From: Candidatus Pacearchaeota archaeon
GTDB lineage: Archaea; Nanobdellota; Nanobdellia; Pacearchaeales; GW2011-AR1
Length of the DNA: 59,798 bases
Direction: 5' to 3'
NCBI GenBank assembly: GCA_016188825.1
Contig: JACPHA010000014.1
Location: 1-59,798, forward strand
Below, one piece after another: positions 7,638 through 14,851 of the stretch. The notes beneath the pieces are model-generated. The model did no database searches. It was given only the letters and a program-made list of their open reading frames with translations, and had not been told where the DNA came from. The position numbers were made by a program, and so were the translations under genes. The stretch's first letter is position 1, and each line of letters opens with the position of its first letter.

Positions 7638-8198
7638 TCAATTATAACAAGTGTATACAAAGGCAGGAGGTAAATTGAAGAGCACGCGTCGCCTCAATAC
7701 GTGAGAAAAATAATCGCAATAAATTTTACCGTCAAAACGAAAATATTGGAGCTGGACAAATTTCCCTCTTTCTGAAAGATTTTCTTTTATCATACGCAAA
7801 AGATTATGCTTTTGGTTTGTCATTATCGCCAAAGGAAGAGTAGAAACTATCAACCCCGGTCTTTCACCATTCAGATAAGAAGGCATATTGATTGCGTCGT
7901 CATTTATTACTTCTAGTCTGCCGTCCCAATTTTCTATTAGGGTTTTGCAAAATTCTTTGTTTATCTCAAAACATAAAAGTCTTTGGTTGCTATTCATTTT
8001 ATTTAAAAGCTCTTTTGTTATTACCCCCGTTCCACCGCCCAGTTCAACAATTGTCTCCATTCTGCTTTCTAAATTCTTGGCCATTTTCCTTCCAACATAT
8101 TTAGAAGATGGCACAATTGTTCCAATTTCATTCATGTGCATTAAACAGCCAGTAAAAAATCTTATTCCACTGCTCATAGATAGTTTACTCTTTTTCAT
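7638..8198 (-). CDS. SAM-dependent methyltransferase, phospholipid N-methyltransferase-like
   Basis: A class I methyltransferase of 186 residues. The N-terminus FFTGCLMHMNEIGTIVPSS resembles the start of PmtA-like phospholipid N-methyltransferases, and SAM motif I is VELGGGTGVIT (about residues 51-61), followed by the acidic end of strand 2 in LLCFEINKEF and an acidic DDAINMPS region. The motif after strand 4 is STLPLAIM. Substrate is uncertain: lipid head group and rRNA/protein methylation are both possible. Its promoter region contains the family 2 MITE-like element at 8213-8308. Confidence 0.7.
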   Translation of the reverse strand: MKKSKLSMSSGIRFFTGCLMHMNEIGTIVPSSKYVGRKMAKNLESRMETIVELGGGTGVITKELLNKMNSNQRLLCFEINKEFCKTLIENWDGRLEVINDDAINMPSYLNGERPGLIVSTLPLAIMTNQKHNLLRMIKENLSERGKFVQLQYFRFDGKIYCDYFSHVLRRRVLFNLPPAFVYTCYN

Positions 8199-8212
8199 TA
8201 TTTAAATTATTC

Positions 8213-8308
8213 TATAGAGGACTTTGAATAACCTCTATTTTTCTGATTTTTTCAAAGTCCTTCTTAGAGAGTTTTGAAGATTTTTAGGGTTTGTCAAAAC
8301 TCTCTATA
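8213..8308. mobile_element. MITE-like element, family 2, copy a
   Basis: An 88-bp core (8217-8304) starts GAGGACTTTGAATAACC and ends, read from the other strand, GAGAGTTTTGACAAACC. It is flanked by TATA on both sides (8213-8216 and 8305-8308). Inside are two perfect long inverted repeats, GGACTTTGAA with TTCAAAGTCC and AGAGAGTTTTGA with TCAAAACTCTCT. It has no coding capacity. A related copy with the same ends and a 4-bp duplication is at 14135-14306. Confidence 0.7.
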
Positions 8309-8323
8309 TAAGACAATAAAAAA

Positions 8324-8525
8324 TAGCGGGGGTGGGATTTGAACCGCACGACCTCGAGGTTACCCCTGTTTTTTACTTCTCCTTCTTTCAAGAAGAGGAG
8401 ACTTACGAGACGAAATCTCGTTTGTTTTATTCTCGCCTTCTCTAAAGGAGGGGTGACTTGTTAGGGGAACCTTGGTTCCCATACAATATGGGCCTCGCGA
8501 GCACTCCAGACTGCTCTACCCCGCT
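8324..8525 (-). tRNA. tRNA-Met(CAU), probably initiator, with a 126-nt intron
   Basis: Exons are 8525-8487 and 8360-8324. The acceptor stem AGCGGGG/CCCCGCT has the A1-U72 pair typical of initiators, and the D-arm AGCAGTCTGGAGTGCT and overall sequence resemble archaeal initiator tRNA. The anticodon stem is CGAGG/CCTCG with loop CCCATAA, so base 33 is C instead of U. The intron (8486-8361) follows A37; the junction folds as a bulge-helix-bulge (CCCA against GGGG with one A-G mismatch, bulges TAT and TAA). The T-stem has one C-C mismatch. The intron contains several internal hairpins. Confidence 0.85.
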
Positions 8526-8642
8526 GCAATAATGAAAAATTCAGAATGCTTTTAAATTTAACTATCATGTCTGTCGAATTTATAATCAGCACCCATTAAT
8601 AAAAAACAAAACTAATTTAAAGATGTCTTTCCTTCTTTCTAA

Positions 8643-9224
8643 ATGCAAAAAAAATCTAGAAATGAAAACATCTGGAACATGCCGAACACTTTAACATTAA
8701 CAAGAATTTTATTGACTTTCATTATCCTTTATTTTATTTTTTTGGATTATTCAATTATATTAATAGTAATTCTGTTCTCAATAGGAATGTTTACAGATTT
8801 TCTCGACGGTTTAATAGCAAGGAAGTTCAACCAAAAAACAGAATTTGGAAGAAAATTCGACATGATTGCAGACAGGTTTTTCATGATTTCAGTCGCTCTG
8901 GCGATTATAATTAATTTGAGTTTAGACAAAATTCTTCAAAAGCCGCACTTTATTCAGATACTTATGATAATGTCCAGAGAAATTATTGCTTTGCCAGGAC
9001 TAATTCTTGCGTTCATGACGGGAAAAGGAATTCCTCAAGTTCGTTGGGTTGGAAAATCAACAACTCTTATGCAAGCAATAGTATTCCCGCTTATAATGTT
9101 AAGTGTATTTTATCCTTTCTTTGAATTTTCAATTTATTTAGTATTGATTACTTCAATTCTTGGAATTTCATCAGGAATTTTTTACATCAACGACATATTA
9201 AAAATGGAGGCAGAAAAAAAATAA
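8643..9224 (+). CDS. CDP-alcohol phosphatidyltransferase
   Basis: An integral membrane enzyme that transfers a phosphate-linked diradylglycerol from a CDP-lipid to an alcohol, as in archaeal phospholipid synthesis. The full signature D-x2-D-G-x2-A-R-x8-G-x3-D-x3-D is present: D52, D55, G56, A59, R60, G69, D73, D77. About five to six transmembrane helices follow. At 193 residues it is the size of PgsA-like and archaetidylglycerol- or archaetidylinositol-phosphate synthases; which acceptor alcohol is used cannot be decided. The stop is followed within 1 nt by the next gene's ATG. Confidence 0.85.
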   Translation: MQKKSRNENIWNMPNTLTLTRILLTFIILYFIFLDYSIILIVILFSIGMFTDFLDGLIARKFNQKTEFGRKFDMIADRFFMISVALAIIINLSLDKILQKPHFIQILMIMSREIIALPGLILAFMTGKGIPQVRWVGKSTTLMQAIVFPLIMLSVFYPFFEFSIYLVLITSILGISSGIFYINDILKMEAEKK

Positions 9225-9225
9225 A

Positions 9226-9459
9226 ATGAGCGGTCCAGGAGAAGGAAAAATAAAGTTAGGAAAGGCAGATGTTTACATTCATTTAAAAGGAAAATCAAGG
9301 GCAACAATAACCCACATAGATATTGAACTCCCAGAATTAAACGAGATTATAAAACCAGGCGAAAACACCTATGTTGGCTCAAAAGAAGGCGGAATTTTTC
9401 TCGGCCTAAAAAAACAAATGATAGAAAGAGCGGAAAAACTTGCAAAGAAAAAATCCTAA
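9226..9459 (+). CDS. hypothetical 77-residue protein coupled to the phosphatidyltransferase
   Basis: The start codon lies 1 nt after the stop of the CDP-alcohol phosphatidyltransferase gene, so the two are almost surely co-transcribed. The protein is rich in beta-forming segments (ADVYIHLKGKSRATITHIDI, GGIFLGLKKQ) and ends in a basic helix. No family is recognised. A role beside phospholipid synthesis is only suggested by position. Confidence 0.7.
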   Translation: MSGPGEGKIKLGKADVYIHLKGKSRATITHIDIELPELNEIIKPGENTYVGSKEGGIFLGLKKQMIERAEKLAKKKS

Positions 9460-9496
9460 TTATGTTACCACAATAAAGTTACATTAGATAGAAAGG

Positions 9497-9506
9497 TTTA
9501 TATATC
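9497..9506 (+). promoter_or_regulatory. TATA box of the 9526 gene
   Basis: TTTATATATC lies 20-29 nt before the ATG at 9526, with no Shine-Dalgarno. This supports the ATG over an in-frame TTG at 9508, which falls between box and start. Confidence 0.55.
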
Positions 9507-9525
9507 CTTGAAGTTATTAAAAAAT

Positions 9526-9855
9526 ATGGTAGAAACCGTATTAGAAAGAAGCAGATTTAAAATAGATATGTCGGGTAAAGTTGAGGACACAGGCTGGGCT
9601 TATGAAGTTATCCCAGAAAACGAACTAAAAGGAGAAAAATTTATTGTAGTTAGACACAATGACAATTATAGCCTAATGGAAGTTGAGTGGGGGCAGGCCC
9701 CGTCGTTTGAAGCCTTAGTCAAAGATCCTGTTGTTGCCGATCGACTGCTACGCATCCAGATAGTTAAATTTGTTAGAGAAAGATATAATGAAGACATCAG
9801 CGATTTCTTAAAATCAAAGGGGGAGGAGGAATATGCAAAACATAAGATACGATAG
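9526..9855 (+). CDS. hypothetical protein, about 109 residues
   Basis: No known family is recognised. From the ATG at 9526 the protein starts MVETVLERSRFKIDM and contains WAYEVIPENELKGEKFIVVR and LMEVEWGQAPSFEAL, suggesting an alpha/beta domain. The C-terminus overlaps the next gene by 23 nt, so the two are translationally coupled and may form a two-component unit. Confidence 0.6.
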   Translation: MVETVLERSRFKIDMSGKVEDTGWAYEVIPENELKGEKFIVVRHNDNYSLMEVEWGQAPSFEALVKDPVVADRLLRIQIVKFVRERYNEDISDFLKSKGEEEYAKHKIR

Positions 9856-10228
9856 ATTAATCGGCTTAGATTTTTCAGATATTCGCAGAAAAATAGATGC
9901 AGAAGAAAAAGCAAGGCAAGAAGAAGCCATAGCAAGAGCAATAAAAACACACCAAATACTATTTTCTGAAGGAATTGATACTTCCAGCCTTTTTTCTATT
10001 CAAGAAGTAGAGCTTTTAGATTATTTAGGTTCACCATGTGAATTAAGGATATATCCAAGCGGATTTGCCAATGATATGATTAAGCAACTTGATAGGTTCT
10101 CTCATCATGATATATCAGAAATTATGTTGGCAAGAGATAAAATAGGAAAAGCAATATTCGATAAACTAGGTAAAAGAGTAATATCAATGGCAGAAAATCC
10201 CAGAAGAGATTTGGATTATTTTAATTGA
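9833..10228 (+). CDS. hypothetical protein, 131 residues
   Basis: A strong purine-rich Shine-Dalgarno (GGAGGAGG, just before 9833) lies inside the end of the upstream gene, supporting this start. The N-terminal third is a charged helix rich in E, K, R and A (DIRRKIDAEEKARQEEAIAR), probably a coiled coil; the rest is mixed alpha/beta. No family is recognised. Overlap with the gene before it suggests a joint function. Confidence 0.6.
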   Translation: MQNIRYDRLIGLDFSDIRRKIDAEEKARQEEAIARAIKTHQILFSEGIDTSSLFSIQEVELLDYLGSPCELRIYPSGFANDMIKQLDRFSHHDISEIMLARDKIGKAIFDKLGKRVISMAENPRRDLDYFN

Positions 10229-10335
10229 AAAGTATTATCTAACAATTAATAAATGCCGAATTTAATACAAATGTTTCTGCATATCTAAATATATAGCTAA
10301 AGACATTAGTAATTTTCTGTTTTGGCTTTGGCTAC

Positions 10336-10385
10336 ATTGAGGGAAAGCCATAGAAAAAATGGCAGAAAATTTATGGCTTCCACTA
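10336..10385 (-). repeat. REP-like hairpin, family 3, copy A
   Basis: Read on the minus strand: TAGTG, then a stem with arms 10372-10380 and 10344-10352 around an 19-nt loop, then CCCTCAAT. The same flanks enclose different but self-complementary stems at 13866-13914 and 14723-14769. It lies between a coding region and tRNA-Ser. Confidence 0.6.
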
Positions 10386-10442
10386 TACATTGTAGTATCA
10401 ACAAACAACAACCTTTAAAACTATTTAAATCTCTAAATCTAA

Positions 10443-10592
10443 GCCCGGATGGCCCAGCGGTTACGGCGCGGGATTGCTACAGGCTTACTCTTTTTAGAAA
10501 AAAGAGTTTCCCTGGAAATCAGAAAAACTACAGGACCTGCAATGATCCCGTTTCACGCGAGTGATTCCCAGGTTCAAATCCTGGTCCGGGCG
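10443..10592 (+). tRNA. tRNA-Ser(GCU) with a 65-nt intron
   Basis: Exons are 10443-10479 and 10545-10592. Acceptor stem GCCCGGA/TCCGGGC, discriminator G73, anticodon stem CGGGA/TCCCG with loop TTGCTAA (anticodon GCU), and a long variable arm as expected for a class II serine tRNA. T-arm CCAGG/CCTGG with loop TTCAAAT. The intron (10480-10544) lies after A37. Its junction is a canonical bulge-helix-bulge: 4-bp helix TTGC/GCAA, bulges TAC and TGA, then AGG/CCT. Confidence 0.95.
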
Positions 10593-10667
10593 TATTATCT
10601 ATAGAATAGTTAGATAAAATGGTTCATGGCTCATAAGTTTAATAAACTCTTAAGCACATCTATAAAT

Positions 10668-10871
10668 ATGGCAAAACAAATTTTCGTGAATTTACCTGTG
10701 AAAGATCTTGATAAGACAAAAGAATTCTTTTCTAAATTAGGCTTTGCCTTTAACCCAAAATTTACTGACCATAATGCTGCGTGCATGATTATTGGAGAAA
10801 ATATATATGCAATGCTTTTGGTTGAGAAATTCTTTAGGACATTTACTGCTGATAAGAAAATTTCTTATTGA
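10668..10871 (+). pseudogene. truncated VOC-family (glyoxalase/PhnB-like) protein
   Basis: From the ATG at 10668 the sequence reads QIFVNLPVKDLDKTKEFFSKLGF, the standard start of a vicinal-oxygen-chelate protein, and continues through AACMIIGENIYAMLL to FRTFTADKKIS, then stops after 67 residues. Full-length members are about 130 residues, with a second module holding the rest of the metal site. No continuation is found in other frames, so the 3' half has been lost. An upstream in-frame ATG at 10626 is less likely. Confidence 0.6.
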
Positions 10872-10972
10872 AAATTTCCAAAATTTTTTAAAAACATTTT
10901 TAAAGGCTCAATTTCTATCTCAACTCTTGCGAATAAGAAAGTTTGTTAATAATTAACGCAGGAGGTAAAACA

Positions 10973-11185
10973 ATGAATAGATTTGGCGGAAAAGGCGGGG
11001 GAAGAAGGCCATTTGGTGGGAACAGGGGAGGATTCAAAGGCGGATTCACAAGAGACTTTGGTCCAAGAGAAATGCATAAAGCGATATGTGCAGATTGTAA
11101 AAACGATTGTGAAGTCCCCTTCAAACCAATCGAAGGAAAACCCGTATACTGCAAAGAATGTTACCCGAAGCATAGGAAATTTTAG
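10973..11185 (+). CDS. small CxxC zinc-ribbon protein with Gly/Arg-rich N-terminus
   Basis: About 70 residues. The start at 10973 is fixed by an AGGAGG sequence about 8 nt upstream. The N-terminal 30 residues are rich in Gly, Arg and Phe (FGGKGGGRRPFGG), a likely nucleic-acid-binding tail. The C-terminal domain has CADC...C and CKEC cysteine pairs separated by about 20 residues, a zinc ribbon related to small zinc-binding proteins common in candidate-phylum bacteria and DPANN archaea. Its function is unknown. A repeated hairpin of terminator type follows. Confidence 0.75.
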   Translation: MNRFGGKGGGRRPFGGNRGGFKGGFTRDFGPREMHKAICADCKNDCEVPFKPIEGKPVYCKECYPKHRKF

Positions 11186-11250
11186 TTCTATAAAACCCGA
11201 AAATAATTTTTTATTTTAGCTGATTTCTGGAATATCATTACTTTGTGCCT

Positions 11251-11300
11251 CAAAGTTCTTTGAACTTTGAAGAGTCCCAAAAACACACAAGGACTTTTTT
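11251..11300 (+). terminator. dispersed terminator-like hairpin, copy T1
   Basis: Two tandem hairpins: CAAAGTTC/GAACTTTG (11251-11269), then AGTCC/GGACT (11273-11295) with the loop holding AAACACACAA, followed by six T. It is downstream of the zinc-ribbon gene. The second hairpin shares its stem and loop with copies at 32664, 40624 and 59663. Confidence 0.6.
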
Positions 11301-11359
11301 ACATTAAGTTTTTTAATCTCAAAAAATAATAAAAACTTAGGCCAAGCAAGAAAATAACA

Positions 11360-11466
11360 GGGGCTGTGGGGTAGTTTAGTCAGCCTTCCAGCTTCGGGCG
11401 GTTTCGTGAGTGAAAGCGAATTTCCTGAAAAAGTTGGCGACCCGGGTGCGAATCCCGGCAGCCCCA
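11360..11466 (+). tRNA. tRNA-Pro(CGG) with a 33-nt intron
   Basis: Exons are 11360-11398 and 11432-11466. Acceptor GGGGCTG/CAGCCCC, discriminator A73, anticodon stem CCAGC/GTTGG, loop TTCGGGA (anticodon CGG). The intron lies after G37; the junction is a bulge-helix-bulge with helix TTCG/TGAA (one G-U pair) and bulges GGC and AAA. The T-loop reads TGCGAAT, with G at position 55 where nearly all tRNAs have U/pseudouridine. Confidence 0.9.
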
Positions 11467-11509
11467 TTCAAAAACAAACATTTAAATACTTAACACTTTA
11501 AAGTGTTAT

Positions 11510-12352
11510 ATGATAGAAAACAGAATTTTAAACAATAAAGCGTTAGGGATTATAAACAAAAAATTAAGAAACGAGAAGATTACTCAGCAGGATTCTAATT
11601 ACTTAAGCAGATTTATAAGGCCCAAACTTAGAGATGCGATTTCAATTAATGCGGAAACTCTTTTAAAAAAATTAGAATATAACCCTAAAACCAAGCCAAT
11701 GGAAAAAAAGATAAAAAATATAATCTTAGAAAAAATTTCCAAAGTAGATTTAATAATAATTTGTGGTTCAGCAATACAAACGAGTTATAAAGAATACAAT
11801 GACATAGATATAATAGTCGCAACAAAAAGCACTTCAACAAAAAGCTGGAAAGAGAAAAGAGAATTAATAAGAAGTGTAGAAGAAATAGCAAAGAAACAAA
11901 ATCTTAATTTAGATATCCAGATATATTCCAAAGACTCAATTTTATCTCAGTATTCACATAATCCTTCATTAATCTATCAACTAAAAGATTCCAAAATTGT
12001 TTACGGAAAATTAAAGATTCCTAAAAAAATAAATCTTTCTAGCTTAGATTTAAAGATGAAACTTGACTGGAGCGGAGGCCTAGACATTTATTCAGAGGCA
12101 AGCGCCATATATTATGCTATTAGAAATGCAATGCTTGTTTTATTATTAATAAATAGAAAGATAGACAATTATCAATTAAGACAGAATTTAATAAATATAT
12201 TAGGGGAAGATTTATTTATCAGGTTAAAGAATAATCAGGCTTCTAAAATAGAAAAGAAATTAACTATAAACTATCTAAACTTATTAATTAAATATTTAGA
12301 AGAAGAACTAAATAAACCCAAATGGGAAAAAATAGAGATAGAAAATCTTTGA
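11510..12352 (+). CDS. nucleotidyltransferase-fold protein with helical C-terminus
   Basis: 280 residues. A pol-beta-type nucleotidyltransferase signature is seen: GS at about 86-87 (IICGSAIQ), paired acidic residues D98 and D100 in YNDIDIIV, and a third candidate D135 in LDIQIYS. The last third, including SEASAIYYAIRNAMLVLLL, is helical and looks like the HEPN-type partner domain of MNT proteins, but lacks an obvious RxxxxH. It overlaps the next gene by 31 nt. It could be a toxin-antitoxin-like or RNA-modifying enzyme; the substrate is unknown. Confidence 0.6.
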   Translation: MIENRILNNKALGIINKKLRNEKITQQDSNYLSRFIRPKLRDAISINAETLLKKLEYNPKTKPMEKKIKNIILEKISKVDLIIICGSAIQTSYKEYNDIDIIVATKSTSTKSWKEKRELIRSVEEIAKKQNLNLDIQIYSKDSILSQYSHNPSLIYQLKDSKIVYGKLKIPKKINLSSLDLKMKLDWSGGLDIYSEASAIYYAIRNAMLVLLLINRKIDNYQLRQNLINILGEDLFIRLKNNQASKIEKKLTINYLNLLIKYLEEELNKPKWEKIEIENL

Positions 12353-12630
12353 TTAGAGTAATAGTTAATTTAGTCGTGCATGAAATAGTAGCAAAGCACA
12401 CCAACAAGCCAGAATCCACATATTTTCTAAATTCAGAGATAATAGAATATAGAAGTCAAGCAGAAAAAACATCTGAAAAACACAATTGGAGCATGGAAGA
12501 TAAGGGATTTGTAGAAAAAACTGTCCTAAAAATGATTAGAGAAAAACTGTTTAGAAAATACTCAGATGTGAGATATTCAGAGCAAGAGGTAATAAAAAAG
12601 CTAAAAGAACTGGTAAAAGAAATTATGTAA
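12322..12630 (+). CDS. hypothetical protein, 102 residues
   Basis: Starts inside the end of the nucleotidyltransferase gene (31-nt overlap), so coupled translation is likely. It is a charged, mostly helical protein (IRVIVNLVVHEIVAKHTNKP, then KKLKELVKEIM at the end). No family is recognised. The overlap suggests it works with the nucleotidyltransferase, for example as a regulator or antitoxin, which is inference only. Confidence 0.55.
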   Translation: MGKNRDRKSLIRVIVNLVVHEIVAKHTNKPESTYFLNSEIIEYRSQAEKTSEKHNWSMEDKGFVEKTVLKMIREKLFRKYSDVRYSEQEVIKKLKELVKEIM

Positions 12631-12744
12631 TTTAGCAATTTATGCTTCTACGGCAGTCCTATTTAATTGTTTCTTTAAAGTAGTTACAAAAACGAAAGCT
12701 TTAAATACCTAATTTAAACTGTAAATTTAATACAATAGCAAAAG

Positions 12745-13734
12745 ATGGAATTCAAAAGCCCAATAATAAACCTAAAAAATTTGCAAACCAAGAACGGTTT
12801 ATTCTTAGCCGCGCCCAGTGAAAAAACAGGCTACAACAAGGCATGGATTAGGGACAATATATATGCTTCTCTAAGTTTAGAGCTCTTTTATCGTGAGGAA
12901 TGTTTAAGAGTCATCCACAGAATATTTGATATATTAAAGAAACACGAATATAAAATAGACTGGGCGATAAAAGATAAACCAAAACATCCCCATCAGTATA
13001 TTCATGCGCGCTACAATCCTGAAACACTAGAAGAATTCTGGGAAGAGTGGGGCAACAAGCAAAACGATGCAATCGGGGCTTTTTTGTTTAGAGTTGCAGA
13101 CCTAATTTCCAAAGGCTTCTCTGTTTTAAGAAATAACTCCGACAAAAAAATACTGCAAAAATTAATTGATTATCTTGGCTCAATAGAATACTGGCATGAT
13201 GCTGATAATGGAATGTGGGAAGAACATGAAGAAATTCATGCATCTTCTGTTGGTGCCTGCCTCGCAGGGTTAATTGCAATATCTAAATATTTCAATGTTC
13301 AAAAAAAATTAATTGATAACGGTAGAAAATCATTAAATTCCCTGTTGCCAAGAGAATCAAAAACAAAAGATGTTGATTTAGCTTTATTATCATTAATATA
13401 TCCGCATAACATAGTAAATGAAAAACAAAGAAAACAAATTTTGAAAAATGTAGAAGCCAAATTAGTAAGGAAAAGAGGTATTATAAGATACAAAGGCGAT
13501 AAATATTATTACAAGAACGGCGAAGCCGAATGGACAATGGGCTTTCCATGGCTTGCAATAATTTACAAATTGCTTGGCGACAGAAAAAAATATCTCCGTT
13601 ATATCTCAAAAACTTTAGAATGTTTGAATGAAAGCAGTGAGCTTCCAGAACTTTATTATTCAAACACCGAGGAGCATAACGAAAATTCTCCTCTCAGCTG
13701 GGCACAATCTTTGTATATTGTTGCCGTGTTATGA
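12745..13734 (+). CDS. GH15-like glycoside hydrolase (glucoamylase / phosphorylase-kinase type fold)
   Basis: 329 residues with the (alpha/alpha)6-barrel pattern of GH15. WIRDNIYASLSLEL (about 34-47) matches the conserved first active-site segment. WGNKQNDAIGAFLF and YWHDADNGMWEEHEEIHASS follow; the Glu of the latter stands where GH15 enzymes carry the general acid. EAEWTMGFPWLA and the final LSWAQSLYIVAVL match the end of such domains. It is shorter than secreted glucoamylases (about 600) and lacks a signal peptide, so it is probably a cytoplasmic enzyme acting on small glucans. Substrate is not known. Confidence 0.75.
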   Translation: MEFKSPIINLKNLQTKNGLFLAAPSEKTGYNKAWIRDNIYASLSLELFYREECLRVIHRIFDILKKHEYKIDWAIKDKPKHPHQYIHARYNPETLEEFWEEWGNKQNDAIGAFLFRVADLISKGFSVLRNNSDKKILQKLIDYLGSIEYWHDADNGMWEEHEEIHASSVGACLAGLIAISKYFNVQKKLIDNGRKSLNSLLPRESKTKDVDLALLSLIYPHNIVNEKQRKQILKNVEAKLVRKRGIIRYKGDKYYYKNGEAEWTMGFPWLAIIYKLLGDRKKYLRYISKTLECLNESSELPELYYSNTEEHNENSPLSWAQSLYIVAVL

Positions 13735-13865
13735 TTTTTTTGGTAATTGATTCATAGAAGCACCGTTTAAATACAAATTATAAACCAAAATTAAATTACA
13801 AGTATTGTTCTAATATTAATTAATTCTAAAAACTATTTATACATAATTATCTTGCTATTAAAATA

Positions 13866-13914
13866 TAGTGAAAGACGTAAGTTTTTTACCAAATTTGCAC
13901 GTCTTTCCCTCAAT
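13866..13914 (+). repeat. REP-like hairpin, family 3, copy B
   Basis: TAGTG (13866-13870), stem AAAGACGT (13871-13878) with ACGTCTTT (13899-13906), then CCCTCAAT. A second weaker inverted repeat, ATAGTCAA with TTGACTAT, follows at 13913-13957. It is 130 nt downstream of the GH15-like gene. Confidence 0.65.
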
Positions 13915-13995
13915 AGTCAATGACAAAACGAGGAATTATTAATGTCCTTGACTATAGTTCTACAAAGAACTTGATTCCGATTTCCGTAAATTATG

Positions 13996-14386
13996 CTATT
14001 TCTTAGAAGTATTATAAGCAATCCACGGATAGACAACAAAATAAGAAATAAAGTGAGGAAAAAATCCATAAAAAGTGTCGCTTGCAGAATGAATTTTATT
14101 ATCAACAAAAATAAAAACATGTATTGTTATAGCTAATAGAGAGTTTGGAAAAACCCTCTATAGAGAATGTAAATACCTTTTCCTAAAAAATTATTTTTTT
14201 AAGGAATCATAAATTGCCGTCGTTATTTATTATTAAAATAAAACTATATAATCTCCTTTCATTGTAAGATTACTACAGAAATAGGGGTTATTCAAAGCCC
14301 TCAATATTATAGTTAAAATTATCCATCCAAAAAAAGAAACAGGCAGATAAAACCATCCAATTTTTTTTAAATAAATATTCTTTCAT
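13996..14386 (-). pseudogene. small membrane protein gene split by a MITE and shifted by one base
   Basis: The ATG at 14386 begins MKEYLFKK; a run of eight A (T in the given strand, 14361-14368) shifts the frame. With seven, it reads IGWFYLPVSFFGWIILTI. The element at 14139-14302 then interrupts it. Beyond it the frame resumes as AITIHVFIFVDNKIHSASD and ends YPWIAYNTSKK at 13996. Removing 168 bp (element plus one 4-bp duplication) and one A leaves exactly 74 codons. The 73-residue product matches a small two-helix membrane protein type seen in bacteria (GW..PVS...GW, then D...HS.SDT). Function unknown. Confidence 0.8.
14135..14306. mobile_element. MITE-like element, family 2, copy b
   Basis: A 164-bp core (14139-14302) starts GAGAGTTTGGAAAAACCCTC and, from the other strand, GAGGGCTTTGAATAACCCCT. 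It is flanked by AATA on both sides (14135-14138 and 14303-14306). The ends align with those of the 88-bp copy at 8217-8304 over about 20 bases. It interrupts a small membrane-protein gene, and its precise removal restores that gene's length. Confidence 0.8.
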
Positions 14387-14392
14387 GATGCT

Positions 14393-14638
14393 CTAAGGCT
14401 TCCTGTTCTTAATTTCCTTTCCCTGCTCTGTTTCATTTCTCTCTGCAACGAGTGTGTTTATCGAGCCCCCTTGTATCTTAACGCCCAATTTTTCAAGCTC
14501 TTTCACATGAGCAGAAATTAAGTTTTCAGTAACATTAATTATCCTTATCAGTTCATTTCTCTCTGCAACGAGTGTGTTTATTGAGCCCTTATGAAATCCA
14601 ATTATTTCTTCTCTTGACATTTTTTGCTCGTGTTTCAT
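14393..14638 (-). CDS. small helical protein with a duplicated GSINTLVAERNE segment
   Basis: 81 residues. The body, SREEIIGFHKGSINTLVAER followed by a helix to VKELEKLGVKIQ, looks like a compact coiled-coil protein found in DPANN genomes. Near the C-terminus GSINTLVAERNE occurs a second time. The DNA shows why: 14432-14468 and 14552-14588 are 37-bp direct repeats with one mismatch, spaced exactly 120 bp. The tail after the second copy therefore probably replaces the original C-terminus. Function unknown. Confidence 0.6.
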   Translation of the reverse strand: MKHEQKMSREEIIGFHKGSINTLVAERNELIRIINVTENLISAHVKELEKLGVKIQGGSINTLVAERNETEQGKEIKNRKP

Positions 14639-14722
14639 TATTTAACAAGAAAAAAACACTATTTAAATTTGAGTCCCAAGGCAAAAACAATAAGAGATTT
14701 GCAACAAATTATTGTAGAGTCA

Positions 14723-14769
14723 TAGTGATGGAATTTAATATTCGTACTTTTTAAATTCCATCCCTAAAT
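14723..14769 (+). repeat. REP-like hairpin, family 3, copy C
   Basis: TAGTG (14723-14727), stem ATGGAATTTAA (14728-14738) with TTAAATTCCAT (14751-14761), then CCCTAAAT. It lies in the upstream region of the helicase gene at 14852. The stem differs in sequence from copies A and B but is again perfectly paired. Confidence 0.6.
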
Positions 14770-14851
14770 AGCAAAGGAATAAATCACCTTGGTTATTAAT
14801 TTCCTTTCCTATAATGCAAATCTCTATAAACATCACTTATTAAATTCTCTA

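Noticed and set aside
13917-14120. A 67-residue hydrophobic minus-strand frame
   Set aside because: It is the wrong frame of the split membrane-protein pseudogene; the true frame there reads VFI, FVDNKIHSASD and YPWIAYNTSKK.
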